Below the pieces are notes generated by a model, which saw nothing but the letters and a program-made list of their open reading frames with translations, was not told where the DNA came from and did not search any database. A program made the position numbers and the translations under genes. A stretch of DNA of 64,000 nucleotides from Capnocytophaga stomatis (GTDB lineage Bacteria > Bacteroidota > Bacteroidia > Flavobacteriales > Flavobacteriaceae), in the NCBI RefSeq assembly GCF_002302635.1, contig NZ_CP022387.1, positions 1,798,001 through 1,862,000 of the forward strand, in the 5' to 3' direction. This document shows positions 16,559-24,265 of the stretch, in pieces. Positions within the stretch are counted from its first letter, which is position 1. Every line of letters starts with the position of its first letter.

Positions 16559-17365
16559 ATGGAAACAGAGATTTTGGGGTATGCTTTGGCTACTTTAATA
16601 GGAATTTCTTTGGGGCTGGTAGGTAGCGGAGGTTCTATCCTTACTCTTCCTATTTTAGTGTATTTGATGGGAGTAGAGCCAATTTTAGCTACGGCATATT
16701 CGTTATTTATTGTTGGAGTTACATCACTTGTGGGAGGAATTAAAAATGCTTTTCTGAAAAGGGTCGATTTTAAAAGTGTATTTATTTTTGGAGTGCCTTC
16801 CGTTTTGGCGGTTTATTTCAGCAGGGCTTTTTTATTGCCTTTGATACCCGACGTTCTTTTCAGAATAGATTCGTTGGTTTTTACCAAATCAATGGGTTTG
16901 ATGGTTCTTTTTGCCGTAGTGATGATTTTGGCTTCGGTTTCGATGCTTCGTCCAAGAAAAAAATATCAGCAAGATGAAGAAACTGAAATACGTTACAATT
17001 ATCCTATGATTTTGTTGGAGGGCGTAGCTGTAGGCGTGCTTACTGGGCTTGTCGGGGCTGGCGGAGGGTTTTTGGTGATTCCCGCTTTGGTGCTTCTTGC
17101 CAAAATGCCTATCAAACTTGCCGTAGGAACGTCTTTGTTTATTATTGCGATAAAGTCAATATTGGGCTTTATAGGCGACTTACAGAATTATTCCGAAATC
17201 ATTGATTGGAAATTGCTTATGATTTTTTCGGTTCTTTCCGTTTTGGGGATTTTCGTAGGGATATTTCTTTCCGGAAAAATCGATGGAACTCGCTTAAAAT
17301 CCATTTTCGGGTGGTTTGTTTTGGTTATGGGAGTTTATATCTTTGTAAAAGAATTATTTCTGTAG
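16559..17365 (+). CDS. TauE/SafE family sulfite/anion exporter
   Basis: 268 residues from ATG 16559 (METEILGYALATLIG), chosen because a promoter element lies upstream at 16495. About eight membrane segments in two homologous halves, each with the family hallmark: LGLVGSGGSILTLPILVYL at residues about 17-35 and LTGLVGAGGGFLVIPALVLL in the second half. This is the classic TauE/SafE exporter of sulfite or organosulfonates across the inner membrane, unlike the HCxGMCG protein at 13.6 kb. It is followed 57 bases later by a persulfide-dioxygenase-like gene on the same strand, which suggests it exports the sulfite that enzyme makes. Confidence 0.9.
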   Translation: METEILGYALATLIGISLGLVGSGGSILTLPILVYLMGVEPILATAYSLFIVGVTSLVGGIKNAFLKRVDFKSVFIFGVPSVLAVYFSRAFLLPLIPDVLFRIDSLVFTKSMGLMVLFAVVMILASVSMLRPRKKYQQDEETEIRYNYPMILLEGVAVGVLTGLVGAGGGFLVIPALVLLAKMPIKLAVGTSLFIIAIKSILGFIGDLQNYSEIIDWKLLMIFSVLSVLGIFVGIFLSGKIDGTRLKSIFGWFVLVMGVYIFVKELFL

Positions 17366-17422
17366 AAAATATTTGACGTAAACACAATTTAAAAGAATAT
17401 TAATAGATTAATAAAGAAGATT

Positions 17423-18925
17423 ATGATAAAGAAAGTTATTTGTACAATCCTAAGTTTGTTGGGATTATGCACAGTTCAGGCACAGAAAAATAATATAAAA
17501 TCAAATACTATGAAAGTAGAACAAATTTATACGGGATGTTTAGCTCAAGGGGCTTATTATATTGAAAGTGAGGGAGAGGCAGTTGTGATTGACCCGCTTC
17601 GAGAGGTGAAATCTTACATTGAAAAGGCAGAAAAGAACGGAGCAAAAATCAAATATGTGCTCGAAACGCATTTTCACGCCGATTTTGTAAGCGGGCATCT
17701 TGATTTGGCAAACAAAACGGGAGCTACTATCGTTTTCGGACCTACGGCAAAGCCTCATTTTAAGGCTCACGTGGCGGAAGACGGCGAGATTTTGAAGGTA
17801 GGTAAAGTCCGCATTAAAGTAATTCACACTCCGGGGCATACGATGGAAAGCACTTGTTATTTACTTATCAATGAGAACGGAAAAGAAGTGGCTCTATTCA
17901 CGGGAGATACTCTATTTATAGGTGATGTGGGGCGTCCTGACTTGGCTCAGAAGGTAATAGCCGACTTAACTCAAGAAAAATTAGCCGGACATTTGTACGA
18001 ATCGTTGCATAGTAAGATAATTCCGCTTTCCGATGACATCATCGTCTTTCCGGCACACGGCTCAGGCTCGGCTTGTGGCAAGAACATTAGCAAAGAAACG
18101 AGCGACACGCTTGGGAATCAGAAGAAAACCAATTACGCACTTCAGCCAATGACAAAACAGGAGTTCATCGTGAAGGTATTGGACGGCTTGATGCCTCCTC
18201 CCGAGTATTTTCCTGAAAATGTGCTGATGAATATCAAGGGATATGAGAGCATTGACCAAGTATTGAAAAAAGGGCTCAGAGCATTGTCGCCCAATGACTT
18301 TGAAAAGGAAGCAAACCTAACGGGAGCTTTGGTGTTGGACACGCGTGCTCCGCAAGTATTCGCCAAAGGACACATTCCTAATGCGATAAATATTGGCATT
18401 GACGGAAGTTTTGCTCCGTGGGTGGGCGCATTGATTCCGGACATCAAACAAGAAATCCTTATCGTGGCAGAACAAGGCAGAGAAGAAGAGGTAGTAACCC
18501 GATTGGCTCGCGTAGGTTATGACAACAGCATCGGTTTTCTTGAAGGAGGATTTGAATCGTGGAAGCAAGCAGGAAAAGAGATGGATAACATAGAGTCAAT
18601 CACGCCTAAAGAGTTGGCTAAGAGAATGAAAGACAATCCCGAAATCCAAATTTTGGACGTACGCAAGCCTAACGAACATATTTCTGAGCACGTGATAGGT
18701 GCAAAGAACACACCGCTGGATTATATCAACAACTATGTTTCTGAAATAGATAAAGGTAAAACGTATTTTGTGCATTGTGCAAGCGGTTACAGGTCTATGG
18801 TGTTTATTTCTATCCTTAAAGCGAGAGGTTATCACAATCTGATTGACGTGCAAGGAGGATTTAAGGACATAAAGGCATCGGAAGAGCTGAAAATTAGTCC
18901 GTTTGTGTGTCCGACAACCTTATAA
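17423..18925 (+). CDS. MBL-fold persulfide-dioxygenase-like protein with two rhodanese domains
   Basis: 500 residues. The metallo-beta-lactamase domain (about 30-270) has the ETHE1-type iron site motif with His83, His85, Asp87 and His92, plus HTPGHTMES and TGDTLFIGDVGRPDLA. Two rhodanese domains follow: the first (about 295-385) lacks an active cysteine (VAEQGREEE), the second (about 400-495) has Cys452 in HCASGYRSM. Such proteins oxidise persulfides to sulfite and move sulfane sulfur. The frame begins with an apparent signal peptide (residues 1-21, LCTVQAQ) ahead of Met30, where the usual cytosolic protein starts (MKVEQIYTGCL); either start is possible. It follows a TauE sulfite exporter by 57 bases, a likely operon. 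Confidence 0.85.
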   Translation: MIKKVICTILSLLGLCTVQAQKNNIKSNTMKVEQIYTGCLAQGAYYIESEGEAVVIDPLREVKSYIEKAEKNGAKIKYVLETHFHADFVSGHLDLANKTGATIVFGPTAKPHFKAHVAEDGEILKVGKVRIKVIHTPGHTMESTCYLLINENGKEVALFTGDTLFIGDVGRPDLAQKVIADLTQEKLAGHLYESLHSKIIPLSDDIIVFPAHGSGSACGKNISKETSDTLGNQKKTNYALQPMTKQEFIVKVLDGLMPPPEYFPENVLMNIKGYESIDQVLKKGLRALSPNDFEKEANLTGALVLDTRAPQVFAKGHIPNAINIGIDGSFAPWVGALIPDIKQEILIVAEQGREEEVVTRLARVGYDNSIGFLEGGFESWKQAGKEMDNIESITPKELAKRMKDNPEIQILDVRKPNEHISEHVIGAKNTPLDYINNYVSEIDKGKTYFVHCASGYRSMVFISILKARGYHNLIDVQGGFKDIKASEELKISPFVCPTTL

Positions 18926-18993
18926 ATCGCCTTATTGTGGCACTTTGCCGAGATAAAGAACAGCCAGTGGAATAAAATTCCTAATATAAAGGC

Positions 18994-19145
18994 TATATAG
19001 CTAATTCACTTTGAATTACTGAGTTTTAAAATCCTCCTTTTTAAGGAGGTGTCCGAAGGACGGAGGATGTTACATTAAAATCATATCTCCCTATTCCCTT
19101 TCAAAGGGGGAATTGTAGTGATAAATTATTTTAGTTAGCTATATC
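18994..19145. repeat. 150-bp MITE-like element, copy A
   Basis: Begins with TATAGCTAA (18996-19004) and ends with its perfect inverted copy TTAGCTATA (19135-19143). Inside are AATCCTCCTTTTTAAGGAGG followed by a CCGAAGGACGGAGGATG block, and CCCTTTCAAAGGGGGAATT. A second, diverged copy with the same order of blocks lies at 51126-51276. It fills most of the gene-free stretch 18926-19323; no transposase is encoded. Confidence 0.75.
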
Positions 19146-19171
19146 GTTTAAATATGTGTTCATAAATGATG

Positions 19172-19215
19172 AAAATCCCTGAGGAAAAGCAATTTTCTGT
19201 CAGGGATTTTCTGTT
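19172..19215 (+). terminator. inverted repeat, possible terminator
   Basis: AAAATCCCTGA (19172-19182) pairs with TCAGGGATTTT (19200-19210) around a 17-base loop; only a short T-rich tail follows, so it may be a weak terminator for the sulfur operon. Confidence 0.45.
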
Positions 19216-19300
19216 ATAAAGCCTGTTCATATCATCAAGGAGTTTAAACCGATGAACCTAAAAAAATGAACCAAAGCACGATAATCTGTAAAAATATTAC

Positions 19301-19308
19301 TACCTTTG
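19301..19308 (+). promoter_or_regulatory. -7 element giving a very short leader before the enoyl-CoA hydratase
   Basis: TACCTTTG at 19301-19308 is only 15 bases before the ATG at 19324. It overlaps the upstream in-frame TTG at 19306, which therefore cannot be the start. The expected leader is about 10 bases. Confidence 0.6.
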
Positions 19309-19323
19309 GAAAAAAATAAGATT

Positions 19324-20094
19324 ATGACAACAGACAGACAAAACGGTTCATTGTACACCAAGATTGAAAATAAAGTTGCCATCATTGAGTTTGGGCATCC
19401 CAATGCGAATTCTTTTCCGTTAGAACTTTTGGAACGGCTTGCCAAGGAATTGAAATTACTTTCCGATAATCCTGAGGTTTCTCTCATTTTGCTTAAGAGC
19501 GAAGGCGACCGAGCCTTTTGTGCAGGGGCTTCGTTCGATGAACTGCTGGCAGTGGAAACTGAAGCAGAAGGCAATCGCTTTTTTAATGGCTTTGCGAATC
19601 TTTTTCTGGCGATGCGTGAATGCAAAAAGCTCATCATCGGGCGGGTACAGGGCAAAACTGTTGGCGGAGGAGTGGGACTTATCGCGGCGTGTGACTATGT
19701 ATTCGCTACCGAGGCGGCAACCATTCGCTTATCGGAGCTTTCGCTCGGGATTGGTCCTTTCGTGATTGCTCCCGTAATCCTCAGAAAGACGGGACAAGCA
19801 GCACTTAACGAACTTTTTATGGCTCCCGACCAATGGAAGAACGCCTATTGGGCTCAACAGAAAGGACTTTACGCACGAGTGTTCGAAAACAATAAGGAAA
19901 TGGACGAAGCCATTGAATATTTCTTGGAGAAGTTGTTACAATCCAATCCCGTAGCACTTTCCGAAATGAAACGCATCACTTGGCAGCACACCGAGCATTG
20001 GCTCGAGGAGCTTCCGAAGAATGCCGAAATCTCCGGAAAGTTGGTACTTTCCGAACAAACCAAACAAATGTTAGCAAAATTCAAAAATCGATGA
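19324..20094 (+). CDS. enoyl-CoA hydratase/isomerase family protein
   Basis: 256 residues from ATG 19324. Crotonase fold: the oxyanion-hole region GDRAFCAGASFDELL (about residues 62-76) and the second signature GRVQGKTVGGGVGLIAACDYVFA (about 107-130), which holds the GGG backbone. It acts on an enoyl- or acyl-CoA in the cytosol; the exact reaction (beta-oxidation, methylglutaconyl-CoA or other) is not decidable, since the catalytic Glu pair of true hydratases is not clearly conserved (LSELSLGIGPFVIAPVI). Its stop overlaps the start of the next small gene (ATGA). A -7 element lies just upstream, leaving an almost leaderless message. Confidence 0.85.
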   Translation: MTTDRQNGSLYTKIENKVAIIEFGHPNANSFPLELLERLAKELKLLSDNPEVSLILLKSEGDRAFCAGASFDELLAVETEAEGNRFFNGFANLFLAMRECKKLIIGRVQGKTVGGGVGLIAACDYVFATEAATIRLSELSLGIGPFVIAPVILRKTGQAALNELFMAPDQWKNAYWAQQKGLYARVFENNKEMDEAIEYFLEKLLQSNPVALSEMKRITWQHTEHWLEELPKNAEISGKLVLSEQTKQMLAKFKNR

Positions 20095-20294
20095 TACTTT
20101 TATTACAAAACCCACAGCAGGAACAGCATTTAGAACAAATCAAACAAAAAATTGCTGAAGCTCCCGATAGTACTTATGAAATTAGTTTAATAATAGGTAG
20201 CTTTCTTCCTGTTATTGTACTAAGTTTGCTTGCGTACCTTTTATATTCATATATGAAAAACCGAGCAAATAAAGACCCTGAAATGTTTGATTGA
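20091..20294 (+). CDS. small single-pass membrane protein, unknown function
   Basis: 67 residues. Its ATG overlaps the TGA of the enoyl-CoA hydratase gene (ATGA), a classic sign of translational coupling. Residues about 1-30 are polar and helical (EQHLEQIKQKIAEAPDSTYE), 31-52 form one transmembrane helix (ISLIIGSFLPVIVLSLLAYL), and the tail is short and charged (YMKNRANKDPEMFD). A longer upstream frame exists but runs inside the hydratase gene. I do not recognise the family; overlap and TM layout support a real gene. Confidence 0.6.
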   Translation: MILLLQNPQQEQHLEQIKQKIAEAPDSTYEISLIIGSFLPVIVLSLLAYLLYSYMKNRANKDPEMFD

Positions 20295-20316
20295 TTTTTT
20301 TACGAAAAAATTAATT

Positions 20317-20484
20317 GTACAATACAAAATAAAGTCCGTACAGATGAAAATAAACCTCGTACAGGGTAAAATGAAGTCGGTACAATAGGAAATGAAGTGC
20401 GTACAGAGCAATATGAAGCCCGTACAACGGAAGATGAAGTAAGTTTATAAGAGAATTATGCTCGTACGATAGGAAATGAAGCGA
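20317..20484 (+). repeat. 21-bp tandem repeat array, 8 units (locus 1)
   Basis: Eight head-to-tail units of exactly 21 bases. Most begin GTAC and carry AAATGAAG or a near match at positions 11-18 of the unit; starts are 20317, 20338, 20359, 20380, 20401, 20422, 20443 (degenerate) and 20464. There are no spacers, so it is not a CRISPR. The same unit occurs in inverse orientation at 51315-51510. The array fills the gap between the small membrane gene and the next gene. Confidence 0.85.
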
Positions 20485-20571
20485 TTTTCTGTAGAAAAAT
20501 AGCTTGTTTGGAATGCTTTTTGCTATAAAATAGATATAAAATAAAAAGAAAACTAACGTCTAACGAAAAAA

Positions 20572-21234
20572 ATGATGATTATGGGGCAAAAAAGACTCAC
20601 TCTTGAAGGGTTCCACAATTACGGAGCCATTTTTGAAAACATCAGCAAGAACGAACTGCTGAAAAACGAGCTGGCAGAGTACGGCTATGACGACCAAGAA
20701 ATCGCTAAAGGAAAAGCCCTTTACGATAATGCAGCACAAAAACTCGACCTGAACAAAACCGAATCCGCCGAAGAAAAAATGGCGTACGATGCGTTCAGCA
20801 AAAAGTTTGAGGAGCTGAAAAAAACATACACCACCGACCGCAAAAAAGCGAAAATCATCTTCAAAGATGAGGACACCATCCTTGCCGTGTTGGCAGTTAA
20901 AGGCATTATGAGCATCCGCATCGGTGCAATGCTTGATGACATCGATACTTTTTACAAGCAATTGCAAGCAAGGGAGGAACTTCGCACGCCTCTGAAAAGA
21001 CTCAAAATCACCGATGAGCATATCGCCGAGCAACTTAAAGCCCTAAATGAGGTACGACAGGCATATCTGCAATATACCAACGAAAAAGGGGAGAGCCAGC
21101 AGGCAACGAAGAACAAAGATACTGCCTTTGCTGAGTTAGAGAAGTGGGTACGTGAGTTTTACAGCATTGCCAAAATCGCTTTGGAAGACCAGCCCCAATT
21201 GCTGGAGAGCCTTGGCAAGTTTATGAGAAATTAA
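20572..21234 (+). CDS. uncharacterised helical cytosolic protein
   Basis: 220 residues, no signal peptide or membrane segment, almost entirely charged helix: KNELLKNELAEYGYDDQEIAKGKALYD, a coiled-coil-like stretch rich in Lys/Glu around residues 65-100, and a second helical half (LKRLKITDEHIAEQLKALNEVRQAYLQY). The tail is LLESLGKFMRN. In-frame Met4 (20581, MGQKRLTLEGF) is the more natural start. It resembles unnamed Bacteroidota proteins I recall only loosely, and I assign no function. It follows the 21-bp array and ends at a hairpin terminator, so it is its own unit. Confidence 0.6.
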   Translation: MMIMGQKRLTLEGFHNYGAIFENISKNELLKNELAEYGYDDQEIAKGKALYDNAAQKLDLNKTESAEEKMAYDAFSKKFEELKKTYTTDRKKAKIIFKDEDTILAVLAVKGIMSIRIGAMLDDIDTFYKQLQAREELRTPLKRLKITDEHIAEQLKALNEVRQAYLQYTNEKGESQQATKNKDTAFAELEKWVREFYSIAKIALEDQPQLLESLGKFMRN

Positions 21235-21242
21235 TTTAACGG

Positions 21243-21270
21243 AAAGACGCTCAACAGGGCGTCTTTCATT
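21243..21270 (+). terminator. terminator after the helical protein gene
   Basis: AAAGACGC (21243-21250) pairs with GCGTCTTT (21259-21266) around an 8-base loop, followed by a T-rich stretch. Confidence 0.7.
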
Positions 21271-21301
21271 GTGTTTGGAACATTTGAAAGCAAGTAATCC
21301 T

Positions 21302-21329
21302 TTGGAATAAATAAAAAATTGTAAATTTG
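21302..21329 (+). promoter_or_regulatory. promoter with no gene downstream
   Basis: TTG (21302-21304), 17 bases, then TAAATTTG (21322-21329): a good TTG/TAnnTTTG promoter. The next 800 bases hold only repeats, so it either drives a non-coding RNA or is left from a lost gene. Confidence 0.5.
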
Positions 21330-21398
21330 TACCAAACAAATCGAAGTACTAAACAGACTTGCGTTAAAAAGTATAAAATTCTGTGATGTAATGGGCGT

Positions 21399-21460
21399 TG
21401 TCAGGCTGAGCGAAGTCGAAGTCCTGTGCGTAAATGGCTTCGACTTCGCTCAGCCTGACA
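21399..21460. repeat. TGTCAGGCTGAGCG palindromic element, copy 1
   Basis: TGTCAGGCTGAGCGAAGTCG and its inverted copy CGACTTCGCTCAGCCTGACA form a stem of about 23 bp around a 16-base loop. Flanks contain AAAAAGTATA at 21366, reminiscent of the TIR of the two fuller copies at 46647-46779 and 54409-54543, so this is a decayed member of the same family. Confidence 0.8.
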
Positions 21461-21533
21461 TCCTAACCGATTGTACGTCTGTTACAATGCTTGAACAATA
21501 TTTAGTAAATTCAATTCGTAACGAAAATAATAA

Positions 21534-22121
21534 TTAACAATCCAGAACAATAGATATAAGAAAAAACATATCAATGATTTTTATTGTTCTTGTTTAGGTT
21601 TATTGGCATTGGAGATGAAGCGTTAAGAAAATCAATGAATGTAGCGTAGAAAATATCCATTGTTCGAAGCGACCGCAGGGAGCAAGTTTAGAGATTTTGT
21701 CGGAAGCCGACGACTAACTATCAATGCCTGTGCGGTTCGCACTTTGATTCCTTTTCATCTAAAAGAAAAGAATAGAGAAAGAAGAAATTCGGATAAAATT
21801 TAACACAATTACAAGTAGAAAAATTAATTAACAATATAGACCAATAGACATAAAAAAAAACATATTAATGATTTTTATTGTTCTTGTTTAGGTTTATTGG
21901 CATTGGAGATGAAGCGTTAAGAAAATCAATGAATGTAGCGTAGAAAATATCCATTGTCCGAAGCGACCGCAGGGAGTAAGTTTGGAGATTTTCAGCGTAA
22001 TGAATGTGATTTTTAGCGAAATATCCAAAGCCTTGATTTTTGGTTCTTTTCATCTAAGGAAAAGAATAGAGAAAGAAGAAATTCGGATAAAATTTAACAC
22101 AATTACAAGTAGAAAAATTAA
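21534..22121 (+). repeat. two tandem copies of a 294-bp direct repeat
   Basis: Copy 1 is 21534-21827 and copy 2 is 21828-22121; a third start of the unit (TTAACAAT) follows at 22122 just before the hexosaminidase gene. The two agree closely (for example GGTTTATTGGCATTGGAGAT and GAAGCGACCGCAGGGAG) except for a segment of about 52 bases, 21699-21750 in copy 1 and 21993-22045 in copy 2, that is unrelated in sequence but almost equal in length. A third, partial relative lies at 24035-24204. No credible gene is present. Copy 2 contains TTG-N20-TAAGTTTG (21954-21984), a possible promoter for the downstream gene. Confidence 0.85.
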
Positions 22122-22143
22122 TTAACAATATAAATTAACACGT

Positions 22144-23847
22144 ATGAAAAGAGGTATATTAGCCATTGCCTTGGCTTTTGCGTTGGTTTCCTGCGAGGAA
22201 AAGAATCCGTATGCTGAAACTCAAAACGTAGCGACTGATTATGCGGTGGTTCCGCTTCCGCAGAAGTTGGAAATCCAAAACGGACGTTTCCTTTTGAATG
22301 GAAAAACAAAGGTTTATTTTGACAACGAGCTTCAAAAAGAAGCCGAGTTCTTGAAAGAGTACATCAAATTGCAAACCGGAGTTGATGTTACCTTCGGAAC
22401 AGAGGGGAAATTTGAAAAAGGTATTTTCCTACACATCGACCAAAGAGTTTCTGAGGAAGAAGGTTACAAAATCGACGGAAATTCAAAGCTGATAACCATT
22501 AGCGGTAACAATGCACAAGGGGTTTTCTACGGATTGCAAACCCTGCGCCAAATGATTAAGGAGGTAACTACCGAAAAAGGTGAGGTACATTACGTTATTC
22601 CTTCCGTAAAGATTGAAGACGCACCTCGTTTTGCTTATCGCGGAATGCATCTGGACGTAGGGCGGCATATGTTCTCAATGGATTTCATTAAAAAGTACAT
22701 CGACTTGCTGGCGTTGCACAAAATGAATCGTTTTCACTGGCACTTAACCGAAGACCAAGGCTGGCGACTTGAAATTAAGCAGTACCCAAAACTAACCGAA
22801 GTGGGGGCGTGGCGTGAACAGACCGCCATTGGCAAGAATTTTCCGGGAGCTGCCAAAGATGCTGTCTTCAAAGGCGATGGAAAACGCTACGGAGGCTTCT
22901 ATACGCAGGAACAAGCTCGCGAAATTGTAAAATATGCCGCTGACCGTCATATCACGGTCATTCCCGAAATCGATATGCCCGGACATATGCTTGCCGCTTT
23001 GGCTGCATATCCCGAACTTGGTAACGGAACAGGTCCTTACAAAGTGGGCGAATACTGGGGAATCTTTGAACAAATCTTAGCACCGAAGGAAGAAACCTTC
23101 CAGTTCTTGGAAAATGTGCTTACCGAAGTGATGGATATCTTCCCAAGTGAATATATTCACATCGGGGGTGATGAAGCACCGAAAAAAGAGTGGAAAGAGT
23201 CTGCACAAGCTCAGGAAGTTATCAAACAATTGGGATTAAAGGACGATACAGAGCCAAGTCCTATTGATGGGAAGAAACATACGAAGGAAGAGAAGCTACA
23301 AAGTTATTTCATAAGCCGTATAGAGAAGTTCTTAAACAGTAAAGGACGGCAAATTATCGGTTGGGACGAAATTTTAGAAGGTGGATTAGCCCCTAATGCT
23401 ACCGTGATGAGTTGGCGAGGCGTGGAAGGTGGAATTGCAGCCGCCAAAGCAGGACATAAAGCCATTATGACCCCTGGTGGATATTGTTACTTCGACCATT
23501 ATCAAGATGCAGTAGATGCAGAGACCAAACAACCTTACTTGAGCATCTGTTGCCTTACCACTGTCGAGAAAACATACTCCTACGACCCCGTACCTGCTGA
23601 ATTTACTGCTGAACAAGCTAAACTCATTTGGGGAGTGCAGGCAAACCTCTGGACGGAATACGTACATTCCCCCGAACAAGCCGAATACTTGGTAGCACCG
23701 CGTATGACAGCCCTTTCCGAAGTGCAATGGACACCCTTAGCACAGAAAGATTACAACCAATTTAAGGAGCGTATCTCTTCTATCAGAAACATCTTTGATA
23801 TAATGAAGGTAAATTACGCAAAACATATGTTTGACGACAAAAAATAA
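22144..23847 (+). CDS. beta-N-acetylhexosaminidase (GH20), surface or periplasmic lipoprotein
   Basis: 567 residues. A lipoprotein signal ends LVSC (Cys17) followed by EEKN. The N-terminal GH20b-like domain spans about 30-155, the catalytic TIM barrel about 158-545. The catalytic pair Asp343-Glu344 is in HIGGDEAPKKEW; also visible are GMHLDVGRHMF, HWHLTEDQGWRLEI and PEIDMPGHMLA. It removes terminal GlcNAc or GalNAc from glycans. The acidic/Lys residues after the Cys partly resemble the surface export signal reported for Capnocytophaga lipoproteins, but the match is not complete. It lies next to a GH29 fucosidase; together they suggest host-glycan trimming. Confidence 0.95.
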   Translation: MKRGILAIALAFALVSCEEKNPYAETQNVATDYAVVPLPQKLEIQNGRFLLNGKTKVYFDNELQKEAEFLKEYIKLQTGVDVTFGTEGKFEKGIFLHIDQRVSEEEGYKIDGNSKLITISGNNAQGVFYGLQTLRQMIKEVTTEKGEVHYVIPSVKIEDAPRFAYRGMHLDVGRHMFSMDFIKKYIDLLALHKMNRFHWHLTEDQGWRLEIKQYPKLTEVGAWREQTAIGKNFPGAAKDAVFKGDGKRYGGFYTQEQAREIVKYAADRHITVIPEIDMPGHMLAALAAYPELGNGTGPYKVGEYWGIFEQILAPKEETFQFLENVLTEVMDIFPSEYIHIGGDEAPKKEWKESAQAQEVIKQLGLKDDTEPSPIDGKKHTKEEKLQSYFISRIEKFLNSKGRQIIGWDEILEGGLAPNATVMSWRGVEGGIAAAKAGHKAIMTPGGYCYFDHYQDAVDAETKQPYLSICCLTTVEKTYSYDPVPAEFTAEQAKLIWGVQANLWTEYVHSPEQAEYLVAPRMTALSEVQWTPLAQKDYNQFKERISSIRNIFDIMKVNYAKHMFDDKK

Positions 23848-24034
23848 GTTTTCATATGTTTCGAATCCCTTTCAATCATAATGTTGGAGGGGATTCATTT
23901 TTAAAACAACCAAAATAAGTCTTTTTTCTAACTTCTTTTTTAAGAAAACAGCAAAGAAAGAATGAAACAAGAAGTACCTAAAATAATTATAACTAACCCA
24001 TTTTGAATTGTCACTATTTTCAAGAGTGATTTTC

Positions 24035-24204
24035 GACCTTGGAGACGAAGCGTTAAGAAAATCAATGAATAGAACGCAGGAAATATCCACTGTTCGAAGC
24101 GACCGCAGGGAGCAAGTTTGGAGATTTCCAGTGAAATGAATTGATTTTTAGCGGAGTATCCAAAGTCTTGAATTTTTGGTTCTTTTGTTTCAAGACAAAA
24201 GAAC
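24035..24204 (+). repeat. partial copy of the 294-bp repeat
   Basis: Shares GGAGACGAAGCGTTAAGAAA, then the ATCAATGAAT and GAAGCGACCGCAGGGAGCAA blocks with 21534-22121, and carries the copy-2 type of middle segment. It ends in a perfect hairpin, GTTCTTTTGT (24179-24188) with ACAAAAGAAC (24195-24204). It fills most of the gap 23848-24265. Confidence 0.75.
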
Positions 24205-24265
24205 GGAAATAAAAAAGACAAGCTATATAGAGTTAGTTAGACCATCAACCCTAAATACAAAAAAT

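Noticed and set aside
20317-20484. Possible CRISPR array
   Set aside because: The 21-base units follow one another with no spacers and no cas genes are present. It is a plain tandem repeat.
21865-22053. Hypothetical gene on the minus strand (62 residues)
   Set aside because: It lies inside the second 294-bp repeat copy, and a related frame occurs in the 24-kb copy. This is a repeat-derived open frame.
23940-24221. Hypothetical gene on the minus strand (93 residues)
   Set aside because: It is the translated reverse strand of the 294-bp repeat relative at 24035-24204, and has no independent support.
24176-24265. Longer N-terminus for the fucosidase
   Set aside because: The added part comes from the upstream repeat; the ATG at 24266 gives a proper signal peptide.
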